From: Achromobacter sp. HZ34
GTDB taxonomy: Bacteria; Pseudomonadota; Gammaproteobacteria; Burkholderiales; Burkholderiaceae_B
Assembly: GCF_002209485.1 (NCBI RefSeq)
Contig: NZ_NJIX01000005.1
Location: 1 to 64,000 of the forward strand
Direction of reading: 5' to 3'
Length of the DNA: 64,000 nt
Shown here piece after piece: positions 27,504-37,165 of this stretch; the first letter of the stretch is position 1; each line of letters begins with the position of its first letter. The notes under the pieces were generated by a model, which worked only from the letters and a program-made list of their open reading frames with translations, searched no databases and was not told the DNA's origin. The position numbers and the translations under genes are program-made.

Positions 27504-27558
27504 CAGAGCGACAGCGCTCCGCCTTGGCCGAGCCGAGAACAACAGGAAGGCTGCCTGC

Positions 27559-28113
27559 ATGACCAGCATCGACATCATCTGGGACACCGTGCGGGCGGAA
27601 TTTTCCGATCTGCACGACCTGGCGGGTTTCACCCGGGTGTTCATCCGGCTGATGCTGGCGGTCATCCTGGGCGGGGTGCTGGGTTATGAACGCCAGCTTA
27701 CCGGCAAGCCCGCCGGCCTGCGCACCCATATGCTGGTTTCGCTAGGGGCCGCCCTGTTCGTGCTGGTGCCCCTGCAGGCGGGCATGCCCGTCAACGACGT
27801 CAGCCGCGTGCTGCAGGGGGTGATCGCCGGCATCGGCTTCCTGGGCGCCGGCGCCATCATCAAGATGAGCGAGGAAGGCCAGGTCAAGGGGTTGACCACC
27901 GCCGCCAGCATCTGGCTGACCGCCGCCATCGGTGTGGCGGCGGGCATGGGAAAGGAAGCCACCGCCGTGTTCGCGACGTTGCTGGCGCTGATCATTCTTG
28001 GCGTTCTGCACAAGCTCGACAAGTACATCAGCGCCAAGCGAAAGAAGCACCACCCGCACGAGCATGCGTCGGGCAATGGGGCACCATCGGAGACCTATCA
28101 GAGCGATGAATAA
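27559..28113 (+). CDS. MgtC/SapB-family membrane protein
   Basis: 184 aa with about five hydrophobic segments. MgtC-domain features include ILGGVLGYERQLTGKPAGLRTH, LQGVIAGIGFLGAGAII and GLTTAASIWLTAAIGVAAGMG. The C-terminal tail is cytoplasmic and His/Lys-rich (KRKKHHPHEHAS). Family members affect Mg2+ homeostasis, ATP synthase or intracellular survival; SapB-like short forms without the ACT-like tail, as here, are mostly uncharacterised. The start at 27559 follows a GGAAGG ribosome site. Confidence 0.85.
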   Translation: MTSIDIIWDTVRAEFSDLHDLAGFTRVFIRLMLAVILGGVLGYERQLTGKPAGLRTHMLVSLGAALFVLVPLQAGMPVNDVSRVLQGVIAGIGFLGAGAIIKMSEEGQVKGLTTAASIWLTAAIGVAAGMGKEATAVFATLLALIILGVLHKLDKYISAKRKKHHPHEHASGNGAPSETYQSDE

Positions 28114-28303
28114 AAGCCGGCGGGGCGGCATGGGCGCGATGGCGTTATCCACAGGACGGGCCCAACGGCTTCAGCTTTGGTGTATCGAGCCCAGCCCATC
28201 CTGGGCACGATAATTGCTGATGGGCTTTCTTTTCCAGATACAGTAAGTAACGTGCGGTACTATCCACGGCACCTACCCGATCAGCCTACTCTTAGCTCGC
28301 CCC

Positions 28304-31300
28304 ATGATCATTGAAAAGAAAGACGAAATGCCGGTATTCGTCGGCGTCGCCGTGCTCAGCGCCTTGATTTTTGGTGTCGACGTCATCACGGAGTTAGGGG
28401 TGGCGGTATGGGTCTTCTACATCATTCCCGTCACGCTGAGCGTCTTCCAGCGTAATAAATACCTGCCGCTCATCGTCGCTTTCATCGAAACGATCTTGAT
28501 CGTCGCCGGCACCTTCCTGCCGCTGGACAACGTCATCCCGCTGCGCAACGTGATCAACCGCAGTTTCGGCGTGATCACGATCTTCGCCACGGCGGCCCTG
28601 GCGCTGCAGGTGATCAGCGCACGGATCAAGGCGCAGAACCTGGCCTGGCTGCAGGAGGGCAACGCCAAGGTGGCCAAGGACCTGCTGGGCGAACAAAGCG
28701 TGGAAGACGTCGGCCGCAATGCCTTGTACGCCCTGTCCCGCTATGTCCATGCGCAGCTGGGTGCCATCCATCGCCTGGAGCGCGGCGCGCTGACCTGGAT
28801 CGGCGGCTTTGCCTGCGAACGCAACGACACCCCGGCCAGCGCCGGGCTGGCGCTGGAAGTGGCCACGCACGGCGAGCCCCTGATCGTGCGCGACCTTCCC
28901 GACAACTATGCCGCGGTACGCTCCACGGTGGGCCAGGGCCAGCCGCGCACGCTGGTGTTGGCGCCGGTGCGGGCCGAAGGCCGCATCCAGGGCGTGATCG
29001 AACTGGCCTTCCTGCGCCAGGGCGACTTCGACAATGTATTGGCCCTGCTGGCCGGCGCCGGTGAAAACATCGGCGTGGCCTTGCGCTCCGCCATGTACCG
29101 CGAGCATCTGCGCGACCTGCTGGAAGAAACCCAGCGCCAGAGCGAGGAACTGCAGACCCAGCAGGAAGAATTGCGGGTCTCGAACGAGGAGCTGGAGGAA
29201 CAGGGCCGCGCCCTGCGCGAATCGCAGCAGCGGCTGGAAAACCAGCAGACCGACCTGATCCAGAGCAATACCCAGCTGGAAGAACACACGTCGCGCCTGG
29301 AGCGGCAGAAACGCGACCTGCTCAAGGCCCAGCATGCGCTGGAGATCAATGCCCAGGAACTGCACCGCGCCAACCGCTACAAGTCGGAGTTCCTGGCCAA
29401 TATGTCGCACGAGCTGCGCACGCCGCTGAACAGCTCGCTGATCCTGTCGCAAATGCTGGCGGGGCCCAAGGCCACGACCATGGCGGCGGAGGAAATCCAG
29501 CGCTATGCCCGCACCATCCACGCGTCCAACAGCGACCTGCTGTCGCTGATCAACGACATCCTGGACCTGTCCAAGATCGAAGCCGGCCACGTCGACATGG
29601 ACACCGGCGTGGTGTCGCTCAACGGCCTGCTGGAAGCCGTGCGCCAGATGTTCGAACCGATTGCCGCCAGCAAGAACCTGGGCTTCCGCGTGATCGTCGA
29701 GAACGACGCGCCGCCGACGCTGGTCACCGACCGCAGCAAGCTGCAGCAGGTGCTGAAGAACCTGCTGGCCAATGCCTTCAAGTTCACCGAGCAGGGCGAG
29801 GTGACGTTGACGGTGGCGGGCGGCAGCGACGGGCGCGCGTCCTTCGCGGTCACCGATACCGGCATCGGCATCCCGGAACACCAGCAGGATGTGATTTTCG
29901 AGGCGTTCCGCCAGGCCGACGGCACCACCAGCCGCAAGTACGGCGGCACCGGGCTGGGCCTGTCGATCTCGCGCGAACTGACCCGCCTGCTGGGTGGCGA
30001 GCTGCGGGTATGCAGCACGCCCGGCAAGGGCAGCACTTTCACCGCTGAAGTCAGCGTGCAGCTGGACCAGGCGACCATTCCGCCCTCGGCCCTGGCGCCC
30101 AAGGGCGCGGGTGGCGGCGCGCACGATGGCTCGACCGACACGCCAGCCCCGGCGCAAGTGGCACAAACCGCACAAGCCGCGGCAGGATCCACCACGCAGC
30201 GCCCGGCGTCCGACGCCCAGGCAGCCACCGAAGCTTTCTCGTTCGCCGATCATGCCAACCCGGCCAACTCGGCGGCAGCCGCGGCAGCGGCCGCCGCCGA
30301 CAGCGCAGCCCTCCCCCCCGCCGCCTTGCCGCGCGGCGACATCCTGGACCGCCGCTTCGACCGCCTGGTGCTGGTGATCGAGGATGACCAGCGCTTCGCC
30401 GACATCCTGTATGAAGTGGCGCACGAACAGGGCTTCGACTGCGTGCTGTCGTCCAACGGCGCCGACGCCCTGCGCCTGGCGCGCGAGCTGCGGCCCTCGG
30501 GCATCCTGCTGGACGTGGGCCTGCCCGACCAGTCGGGACTGAGCGTGCTGGACCAGATCAAGCGCGACCCCGCCACGCGCCACATTCCCATCCACATGAT
30601 TTCGGTGGCCGACCACGTGCAGACCGCGCTGGAACTGGGCGCGGTGGGCTATGCCGTCAAGCCGGTGGCGCGCGAGGAACTGGTCGCCGCCTTCGCCAAG
30701 GTCGAGGAAAAATTGCAGACGCGCGCCCGCCGCATCCTGGTGGTGGAGGACGACGACACGCTGCGCGAAAGCATCGCCCTGCTGCTGCAGGCCGATGACG
30801 TGGAAATCACCATGTGCGGCACGGTGGCCCAGGCGCTGGAGCAGGTCGCGGCGCACACCTTCGATTGCATGGTGATGGACCTGATGCTGCCCGATGCGTC
30901 CGGCTACGACCTGCTGGAACAGATGGCCAGCGGTGGCAAATACGCCTTCCCGCCCGTCATCGTCTACACCGGCCGCGCCCTGACGCGCGACGAGGAAACC
31001 CGCCTGCGGCGCTATTCGCGTTCCATCATCATCAAGGGCGCCAAGTCGCCGGAACGCCTGGTCGACGAAGTGACACTGTTCCTGCACCGGGTCGAAGCAT
31101 CCCTGCCGCCGGACCAGCAGAAGCTGCTGCTGCAGGCACGCCAACGCGACGCCGTATTTGAAGGCCGCCGCATCCTGCTGGTGGAAGACGATGTGCGCAA
31201 CATCTTCGCCTTGTCCAGCGTGCTGGAGCCGCTGGGCGCCGACATCATCGTCACGCGCAACGGCCGCGAGGCGCTGGATTCCCTGGCGCGCGACAGCGCG

Positions 31301-31531
31301 GTGGACATCGTGCTGATGGACCTGATGATGCCGGAGATGGACGGCTTGACGGCCACCCGCGAGATCCGCAAGCAGCCGGCCCTGCGCGACCTGCCCATCA
31401 TCGCCCTGACCGCCAAGGCCATGGTGGACGACCGCAAGAACTGCCTGGACGCCGGCGCCAACGACTACATCGCCAAGCCCATCGACATCGACAAGCTGGT
31501 TTCGCTGTGCCGCGTCTGGATGCCCAAGTAA
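28304..31531 (+). CDS. Membrane hybrid sensor kinase with GAF and three receiver domains
   Basis: 1075 aa. Three to four N-terminal transmembrane segments (about 10-95), a GAF domain (about 125-265), a Glu/Gln-rich coiled coil (270-350), HisKA with H369 in NMSHELRTPLN, and HATPase with GTGLGLSISRELTRLLGG. After an Ala/Thr/Pro linker come three receivers with phospho-Asp at about D737, D859 and D1006. The third receiver (LMDLMMPEMDG, IIALTAKAM) is the most canonical. First gene of a four-gene cassette with cheR, cheB and a receiver-kinase, suggesting a phosphorelay linked to methylation. The input signal is unknown. Confidence 0.9.
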   Translation: MIIEKKDEMPVFVGVAVLSALIFGVDVITELGVAVWVFYIIPVTLSVFQRNKYLPLIVAFIETILIVAGTFLPLDNVIPLRNVINRSFGVITIFATAALALQVISARIKAQNLAWLQEGNAKVAKDLLGEQSVEDVGRNALYALSRYVHAQLGAIHRLERGALTWIGGFACERNDTPASAGLALEVATHGEPLIVRDLPDNYAAVRSTVGQGQPRTLVLAPVRAEGRIQGVIELAFLRQGDFDNVLALLAGAGENIGVALRSAMYREHLRDLLEETQRQSEELQTQQEELRVSNEELEEQGRALRESQQRLENQQTDLIQSNTQLEEHTSRLERQKRDLLKAQHALEINAQELHRANRYKSEFLANMSHELRTPLNSSLILSQMLAGPKATTMAAEEIQRYARTIHASNSDLLSLINDILDLSKIEAGHVDMDTGVVSLNGLLEAVRQMFEPIAASKNLGFRVIVENDAPPTLVTDRSKLQQVLKNLLANAFKFTEQGEVTLTVAGGSDGRASFAVTDTGIGIPEHQQDVIFEAFRQADGTTSRKYGGTGLGLSISRELTRLLGGELRVCSTPGKGSTFTAEVSVQLDQATIPPSALAPKGAGGGAHDGSTDTPAPAQVAQTAQAAAGSTTQRPASDAQAATEAFSFADHANPANSAAAAAAAAADSAALPPAALPRGDILDRRFDRLVLVIEDDQRFADILYEVAHEQGFDCVLSSNGADALRLARELRPSGILLDVGLPDQSGLSVLDQIKRDPATRHIPIHMISVADHVQTALELGAVGYAVKPVAREELVAAFAKVEEKLQTRARRILVVEDDDTLRESIALLLQADDVEITMCGTVAQALEQVAAHTFDCMVMDLMLPDASGYDLLEQMASGGKYAFPPVIVYTGRALTRDEETRLRRYSRSIIIKGAKSPERLVDEVTLFLHRVEASLPPDQQKLLLQARQRDAVFEGRRILLVEDDVRNIFALSSVLEPLGADIIVTRNGREALDSLARDSAVDIVLMDLMMPEMDGLTATREIRKQPALRDLPIIALTAKAMVDDRKNCLDAGANDYIAKPIDIDKLVSLCRVWMPK

Positions 31532-31541
31532 GACTTACGCC

Positions 31542-32357
31542 ATGGACGCCATTTTCGACATCGAACTGAAGCTGTTGCTGGAAGGCGTGTACCTGCGCTA
31601 CCAGCACGATTTCCGCGGCTATGCCGTGTCGTCGATGCGGCGGCGCGTGCAGCAGGCCATGGAGCATTTCGAATGCTCCTCGGTCTCGCAGCTGCAGGAA
31701 AAGGTGTTGCACCAGCCGGCGATTTTCGCGCAGATGCTGCAGTTCTTCACGGTGCAGGTCAGCGAGATGTTCCGCGACCCCACGTATTTCCGCGCGCTGC
31801 GCGAGGTGGTGGTGCCGGTGCTCAAGACCTATCCTTCGGTCAAGCTGTGGGTGGCCGGTTGCAGCAGCGGCGAGGAAGTCTGGTCGCTGGCCATCCTGCT
31901 GGAGGAAGAGGACCTGCTGTCGCGCGCGCTCATCTACGCCACCGACATCAACCCCGACGCCCTGCGCGCGGCGGAAGCCGGCATCTACCCGCTGGACCGC
32001 ATCGCCCAGTTCAGCAAGAACTATCGGGCAGCCGGCGGCACGGGCTCGCTGTCCGACTACTACACGTCGAACCTGCACGATGCCCGCTTCGACCGGCGCC
32101 TGCGCGAACATGTGGTCTTCGCCGATCACAGCCTGGCCACGGACAGCGTGTTTTCGGAGGTGCACTTCATTTCCTGCCGCAACGTCCTGATCTATTTCAA
32201 CCGCGAGCTGCAGAATCGTGCCACGGCCCTGTTCCACGAGGCCCTGGTGCGGCGTGGCTTCCTGGGGCTGGGCTCCAAGGAAAGCCTGCGCTATACCGAA
32301 CAAGCCGCGCAGTTCGTGGAAGCGGACCGCAACGAAAGAATCTACCAGCGCCTATGA
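31542..32357 (+). CDS. CheR-type protein glutamate methyltransferase
   Basis: 271 aa SAM-dependent methyltransferase. The N-terminal all-helical domain (YAVSSMRRRVQQAM) recognises the substrate; VAGCSSGEEVWSLAI is the SAM loop, ATDINPDAL follows, and CRNVLIYFNRELQ is the CheR signature. Starts 10 bp after the kinase and overlaps cheB by ATGA. It would methylate glutamates of a receptor-like protein, but no methyl-accepting protein is encoded nearby, so the target could be the kinase itself or a distant receptor. Confidence 0.9.
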   Translation: MDAIFDIELKLLLEGVYLRYQHDFRGYAVSSMRRRVQQAMEHFECSSVSQLQEKVLHQPAIFAQMLQFFTVQVSEMFRDPTYFRALREVVVPVLKTYPSVKLWVAGCSSGEEVWSLAILLEEEDLLSRALIYATDINPDALRAAEAGIYPLDRIAQFSKNYRAAGGTGSLSDYYTSNLHDARFDRRLREHVVFADHSLATDSVFSEVHFISCRNVLIYFNRELQNRATALFHEALVRRGFLGLGSKESLRYTEQAAQFVEADRNERIYQRL

Positions 32358-32995
32358 GTCCGTCCAAGCCCCCTGCCGCGTCCACTTCGGCAGCCGCCCC
32401 GCGCGCTCCCGTCGAACTGGTTGCCATTGGCGCCTCCGCTGGCGGCGTCGAGGTGATCAGCAAGCTCCTGACCGCGCTGCCGGCCGACTTCCCCGCAGCC
32501 GTGGCCATCGTGCTGCATATTCCGCCAGACCGCGACAGTCTGCTGCCGGGCCTGTTCACGCCGCGCTGCGCCCTGCCGGTCCAGGAGGTCGAAGACAAGG
32601 CACCGATCGAGCCGGGCACGGTGTATTTCGCCGCGCCCGATTACCACATGCTGGTCGAGCCGGACGGCTGCTTCGCGCTGTCGCAGGACGAGGCCGTGAA
32701 TTTTTCCCGCCCTTCCATCGACCTGCTGTTCGAATCGGCCGCCGTCGCGTATCGCGAGCGCCTGCTCGCCATCGTCCTGACCGGCGGCAGTGCCGACGGC
32801 GCCGCCGGACTGCAAACCGTACGCCAGATGGGCGGCCGCGCGTGGGTGCAAGACCCCGCCAGCGCCGACGCCCCCGCCATGCCGGCCTTCGCCATCGAGC
32901 GCGCGGGCGCCGACCTGGTAACCGGACCAGCCGCGCTCGCGCGCAGCCTGGCCGCCTTGGCCCTTACAATGCTGCCTGATTCAAGGGACCGTTAG
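32354..32995 (+). CDS. CheB-type methylesterase without a receiver domain
   Basis: 213 aa, only the catalytic domain. Catalytic Ser in IGASAGGVEVISKLL, His in IVLHIPPDRD and Asp in LTGGSADGAAGL are present. Full-length CheB has an N-terminal receiver; here it is replaced by a short Pro/Ala/Ser leader, so activity cannot be gated by direct phosphorylation and may depend on partner proteins. ATGA overlap with cheR and 2 bp to the next gene indicate one operon. Confidence 0.88.
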   Translation: MSPSKPPAASTSAAAPRAPVELVAIGASAGGVEVISKLLTALPADFPAAVAIVLHIPPDRDSLLPGLFTPRCALPVQEVEDKAPIEPGTVYFAAPDYHMLVEPDGCFALSQDEAVNFSRPSIDLLFESAAVAYRERLLAIVLTGGSADGAAGLQTVRQMGGRAWVQDPASADAPAMPAFAIERAGADLVTGPAALARSLAALALTMLPDSRDR

Positions 32996-32997
32996 CC

Positions 32998-34119
32998 GTG
33001 ACCGAAAACATCAACATACTGGTCGTCGACGACATCGCACAGAACCTCGTCGCATTCGATGCGCTGTTGAGCCGGCCCGGCATCACCGTACTGAAGGCCA
33101 ACTCCGGCGTGGAAGCGCTGGAATTACTGCTGGCCAACGAGGTGGCGCTGGCGCTGGTCGATGTGCAGATGCCGCAGATGAACGGGTTCGAACTGGCCGA
33201 ACTGCTGCGCGGCAGCGACCGCACGCGCACCGTGCCGCTGATCTTCCTGACCGCCGCAACCCACGAGCGCGATGCCCACTTCCGTGGCTACGAAGCCGGC
33301 GCGGTGGACTTCATGTACAAGCCCATCGACAGCGCCGTGCTGCTAAGCAAGGTCAATGTCTTCGTCGAGCTGTACACGCAACGCAAGCAGTTGGCCCGCC
33401 AGCTGGAAGAATTGCGCCAGGCGCTGACGCTGAACGAAATGTTCACCGCCGTGCTGGGCCACGATCTGCGCAACCCGCTGTCGACCATCCTGCATGGTTC
33501 GGAAATGCTGTTGCGCACCAGCGACGATCCCACGGTGAACACCAATGCGCGCCGCATCCAGGCCAGCGCCGGGCGCATGAGCAAGATGGTCGATCAGTTG
33601 CTGGACGTGGCCCGCATCCGCTCCAACGGGCTGGTGCTGCAGCCGACGCAGGTGGACTATCGGGACATCTGCTTCGCCATCATCGAGGAAATCGCCGATC
33701 CGGGCCAGCGCGCGCGCGTGGAACTGACGGCGCGCGGCGATACCGTCGGCAAGGTCGATGCCGACCGGTTCTCGCAGGTGCTGTCGAACCTGATCAGCAA
33801 TGCCTTGCAGCACGGCACGGACGACGCCCCGGTGGTGTTGGATATCGATGGCAGCCAGGCCGACCGCATCGGCGTGCACGTGCGCAACGGCGGAGTGATC
33901 CCGCCCGCGCAACTGCCGAATATCTTCAACGCCTTCCAGGCCAGCGAGGAAAGCCGCGTGTCACGCAATGGCCTGGGCCTGGGTCTCTACATCGTGAAGA
34001 AGTTCGTCGACGCGCATGGCGGCAGTGTGCAGGCCATGTCCGCCCCGGCCACCGGGACGGTGTTCGAAATCATCATGCCCCGCGCGGCCGGCGCCGGAAC
34101 ACTGCGGCCAGGCGCTTGA
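32998..34119 (+). CDS. Receiver-histidine kinase fusion
   Basis: 373 aa, soluble. An N-terminal receiver (VDDIAQN, LVDVQMPQMNG, FLTAAT, YKPI) is followed by HisKA (FTAVLGHDLRNPLSTIL) and HATPase (VLSNLISNALQHGTDD, NGLGLGLYIVKKFVDAHGG). Putting the receiver first suits a kinase whose activity is set by another kinase. The start is GTG at 32998. It closes the cassette, so it may take phosphate from the hybrid kinase. Its 3' end overlaps the convergent sterol-desaturase gene by 47 bp. Confidence 0.88.
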   Translation: MTENINILVVDDIAQNLVAFDALLSRPGITVLKANSGVEALELLLANEVALALVDVQMPQMNGFELAELLRGSDRTRTVPLIFLTAATHERDAHFRGYEAGAVDFMYKPIDSAVLLSKVNVFVELYTQRKQLARQLEELRQALTLNEMFTAVLGHDLRNPLSTILHGSEMLLRTSDDPTVNTNARRIQASAGRMSKMVDQLLDVARIRSNGLVLQPTQVDYRDICFAIIEEIADPGQRARVELTARGDTVGKVDADRFSQVLSNLISNALQHGTDDAPVVLDIDGSQADRIGVHVRNGGVIPPAQLPNIFNAFQASEESRVSRNGLGLGLYIVKKFVDAHGGSVQAMSAPATGTVFEIIMPRAAGAGTLRPGA

Positions 34120-35050
34120 AGCCCAGCCACTGCTGGGCGAAGAAGCCGCGGCCGTAGTCGCGGCTGCCGCCTTCCGGCAATTGGTCGGCGATGCCCGTGG
34201 CGCCGTAGTTGCCCTTGAAATGGGCGGTGCGAAACAGGATGTCCCAGAACGGAAACAGCACGGCGTAGTTATTGCCGACGACCTTGCCGGTGGCGGTGGA
34301 CTCGTAGGCGATGGCGTGATGTTCACGATGGAACTTGGGGCCGACCAGCAGGCGCTGGCCGATGCTGCCGAAGCTGACCCGCAGATTGGCATGCGACAGG
34401 CTTTCCATCAGCTGGGTGATGGCGACGATGGCCACGAACTGGGCCGGCGGCACGCCGATCAGCTGCGAGATCACCACGATCACCGCATCGTGCAGCAAGT
34501 CGTCCAGGAGATGGTTGCGGTTGTCGCTCCACATCGTCATCTGGCGCGTGCTGTGATGCACGGCATGCAGCTGCCACATCCATTCGACGTTGTGCTGGGC
34601 ACGGTGGTACAGGTATTCCACCAGATCGAAGATCACCAGGTACACCGCCAGGCTGACCAGGGCATTATTCGTGACGCCGGGCCACAGATTGTCCAGCTGC
34701 AAGGTGGTCAGGCCCCATACATGGAGCTGGCCGAACAGGCTGTTGAATAGCGGATCGATGCTGAAGAACAGCGCCACGCGGAACAGGCCCAGGCGGTGGA
34801 TCACCGTGTACAGCACGTCGAGGCGGATCTCCTTGCGGTCCAGCACCTTTTCCACCGGCCGCCAGCGCTGCAGCGGACCGATCAGGCAGACCAGCACGAT
34901 GATCTGGGCGATACCGGCAAGCAGCCACAGCGTGGCATCGTAGGCGTCTTCCAGCGCGCCGGCGAAACCGAGGTGGTACAGCACCGGCTGGATCGTGGTC
35001 TCGAACAGCCAGTCCTGCGCCATGCCGATGAAGTGATTGATAGTGTCCAT
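34073..35050 (-). CDS. Sterol desaturase / fatty acid hydroxylase family membrane protein
   Basis: 325 aa with about six hydrophobic segments. The di-iron histidine clusters are visible: HRAQHNVEW, HAVHHS and HREHHA. Family enzymes use O2 to hydroxylate or desaturate lipids; the bacterial substrate is unknown. It is the third gene of a leftward operon after a beta-propeller protein and a polysaccharide deacetylase, 42 bp from the latter. The C-terminus overlaps the convergent receiver-kinase gene. Confidence 0.85.
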   Translation of the reverse strand: MDTINHFIGMAQDWLFETTIQPVLYHLGFAGALEDAYDATLWLLAGIAQIIVLVCLIGPLQRWRPVEKVLDRKEIRLDVLYTVIHRLGLFRVALFFSIDPLFNSLFGQLHVWGLTTLQLDNLWPGVTNNALVSLAVYLVIFDLVEYLYHRAQHNVEWMWQLHAVHHSTRQMTMWSDNRNHLLDDLLHDAVIVVISQLIGVPPAQFVAIVAITQLMESLSHANLRVSFGSIGQRLLVGPKFHREHHAIAYESTATGKVVGNNYAVLFPFWDILFRTAHFKGNYGATGIADQLPEGGSRDYGRGFFAQQWLGFKRLAAVFRRRPRGA

Positions 35051-35092
35051 GCGATGGGTCTCTTGCTGCCTGTAGTGCTGCTTGCCGTGGTA

Positions 35093-35920
35093 CTACTTCG
35101 ACTGCGGTTGGTTCAGGTTGCGGGCGGGATCGCTGGCGACCCACTTGCCGTATTCCGGATGCCGGGCCAGGGTCTCGAAACAGAAGCCCTTGGCCTGCAG
35201 GCCGGTGATCAGGGGCTCCAGCACCGCCGGCGCCCAGGGGTCCTGGCGCGACCAGATGCCCAGGTGGGCCAGCAGGATGTCGCCGGGACGGATGCTTTGC
35301 AACGCGCGCTCCAGCAGGCGCTGGTTGGGATATTTGTCGCTGGGCAGTTCGTCGCCCAGGAAACCGTTGGGCGCCCAGCCCACATGGTGGTAGCCGCAAG
35401 CCAGCGCCGCCTTCAGCAAGGCCGGCGAGGTATGGCCGCCCGGGGCGCGGAACAGCGGCGCCATCGTCGCGCCGGTCATTTCGTGGAAACGCCTCGCCGA
35501 CGCATCGAGGGCATCGCAATACTGCGCCGCCGTGAAGACTTCCTGCTTGCCGGCTTTCGGGCCGGCACTGGGCTTCACCAGGAACTTGCCGTCGGGCAAG
35601 TCCTTCAGCCAATACACGTGATCGTAGGTGTGCGAGCCGAACACATCGCCATCGGCTACGCGCGCCTTCCACCACGGCGCCCACTGGTCGTCCAGCGACG
35701 CGCCATCGGTCAGCGTGCGTTCGTTCGCCAGGAAGAAGCTGGCGCGCACGTGGTGCTTTTCCAGCACCTGCGCCACCAGCGGCGCCACGCCCATATGGCC
35801 CGTATCGAAGGTCATGTAGACCGGCTTGGCGCAGGTGGCGGGCGCCGGCGCGGCAAGCGCTGCCTGGCAGGCGGCCGCGCCCAGCAGGGCGGCGGCGACG
35901 GCCTTATTGCATCGAGACAT
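35093..35920 (-). CDS. Secreted polysaccharide deacetylase-family protein
   Basis: About 275 aa from the ATG at 35920 (MSRCNKAVAAALLGA), giving a signal peptide; a frame to 35941 adds seven residues. NodB-type motifs are present: TFDTGHMG (motif 1; the usual second Asp is Thr), HTYDH (metal-binding His pair) and FRAPGGHTSP (motif 3). The family removes acetyl or formyl groups from polysaccharides. The TFDTG variant keeps the first Asp; whether it is fully active is open. Its start overlaps the propeller gene's stop by 17 bp. Confidence 0.85.
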   Translation of the reverse strand: MSRCNKAVAAALLGAAACQAALAAPAPATCAKPVYMTFDTGHMGVAPLVAQVLEKHHVRASFFLANERTLTDGASLDDQWAPWWKARVADGDVFGSHTYDHVYWLKDLPDGKFLVKPSAGPKAGKQEVFTAAQYCDALDASARRFHEMTGATMAPLFRAPGGHTSPALLKAALACGYHHVGWAPNGFLGDELPSDKYPNQRLLERALQSIRPGDILLAHLGIWSRQDPWAPAVLEPLITGLQAKGFCFETLARHPEYGKWVASDPARNLNQPQSK

Positions 35921-37022
35921 GGTCCAGCGTCCATACGCCATGGGGCGAACGGCCTACGGTGGTCTGCTGCTTGACGACCTTCTTTTCCAGGTCGATCACC
36001 GTCAGTTTGCGGATCCAGCGCGACGTCACCAGCAGGGTCTTGCCGCCAGCGAGTACGTCCATGCAGTCCGGGCCGCCGGGCGCGGGATACTCGTCGGTCA
36101 CCTTCAGCGCCTGCATGTCGATGCGGCTGATGGTATTGGCGGCGCGGTTGCTGACGAAGATATGGCGGCCGTCGCCCTGGATGCGGAAAGCGTGGGCGCC
36201 CTTGTCGGTCTTGATGCGGGTGATGAGCTTGGCCGGCGACTGGGTCAGGTCATAGGCGTCGACATAGGAATCGCCGGTCAATGCCACCAGCATGACCTTG
36301 TCGCCGGGCACGATGTAGACGTCGGCGGGCGTCTTGCCTACCGGCAGGATCCACTTGGTCTTTTGCGTGGCCAGGTCGATGGCATAGACCTCGTCGCTGT
36401 CCTGCATCGACACATAGGCGGTGGTGCTCTTGCTGTCGATGCCGATATGGCTGGGCGTCTTGCCGGTGTTGACGCGCTTGAGCAGCTTCAGGTCGAAGCC
36501 CGACGCTTGCGGTACGTATTCGTAGATGTCGACGTGGTTCAGGCGATTGGCGGCCGTCACGAAGTACTTCATGTTCGGCGAGAAACGCAGCTGGTACGGG
36601 TCGACGATGCCGGTCAGGGTGCGCTGCACCTGGGCCGTGCGCGGATCGATCAGGGTCAGCGAATCGCTGGTGGCGTTGGCCACGATCAGGGATTTCTGGT
36701 CCGGGGAAAAATACAGGTGATGCGGTTCCTTGCCCGTGGGGATGCGGCGCAGTTCCTTGTAGGTACCCGGTTCGAGCACGCTGACCGAGGCGTCCAGGGA
36801 GTTCAGGACGAAGATGGGGTCGGGCTGGGCCGCGTGCGCGGCGATAGGCGCGACAGCGGTGCAGGCCAGGCTGGCAGCGAGGAAGGTTCCGGCGAACGTG
36901 CCGGCGAATTTGCGGGCGAATCTGCTGGAAACTGTGCTGGTGAATGAGCCAGCGTGGGAAGGCAGGAGCGTCAAAGCGTGTCTCGTTAATAAGCGGAAAG
37001 TAAGCAACGCAAATTTTGACAT
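35904..37022 (-). CDS. Secreted YncE/YVTN-type beta-propeller protein
   Basis: 372 aa. A long N-terminus with a repeated FARKFAGTFAGTF stretch and a signal-like segment ending near APIAAHAA precedes about seven blades, with motifs such as HHLYFSPDQKSLIVANATSDS, TPSHIGIDSKSTTAYVSMQ and AFRIQGDGRHIFVSN. It resembles YncE and cytochrome-d1-like propellers but has no CxxCH heme site. Periplasmic, probably a binding or scaffold protein. First gene of the propeller-deacetylase-desaturase operon; a perfect FNR-type site lies 144 bp upstream. Confidence 0.82.
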   Translation of the reverse strand: MSKFALLTFRLLTRHALTLLPSHAGSFTSTVSSRFARKFAGTFAGTFLAASLACTAVAPIAAHAAQPDPIFVLNSLDASVSVLEPGTYKELRRIPTGKEPHHLYFSPDQKSLIVANATSDSLTLIDPRTAQVQRTLTGIVDPYQLRFSPNMKYFVTAANRLNHVDIYEYVPQASGFDLKLLKRVNTGKTPSHIGIDSKSTTAYVSMQDSDEVYAIDLATQKTKWILPVGKTPADVYIVPGDKVMLVALTGDSYVDAYDLTQSPAKLITRIKTDKGAHAFRIQGDGRHIFVSNRAANTISRIDMQALKVTDEYPAPGGPDCMDVLAGGKTLLVTSRWIRKLTVIDLEKKVVKQQTTVGRSPHGVWTLDHVSMQ

Positions 37023-37165
37023 GCCTATGCATGTCAGCCATGGCTAAATCGCTGGAAGCGCACGGAGTTGCGGCGCAGCAACAGGGATAGGCGTGGCTTC
37101 TGGCGTTCAGATTCTACGAAACTCTTCCAGCTTCTGTCCCGAACGAACAAAACCTTTACAAATCA

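Noticed and set aside
28394-31144. 916-aa minus-strand open frame opposite the hybrid kinase
   Set aside because: It mirrors the kinase codons; its His/Gln/Ala/Gly-rich composition matches no family. The plus strand has clear domains.
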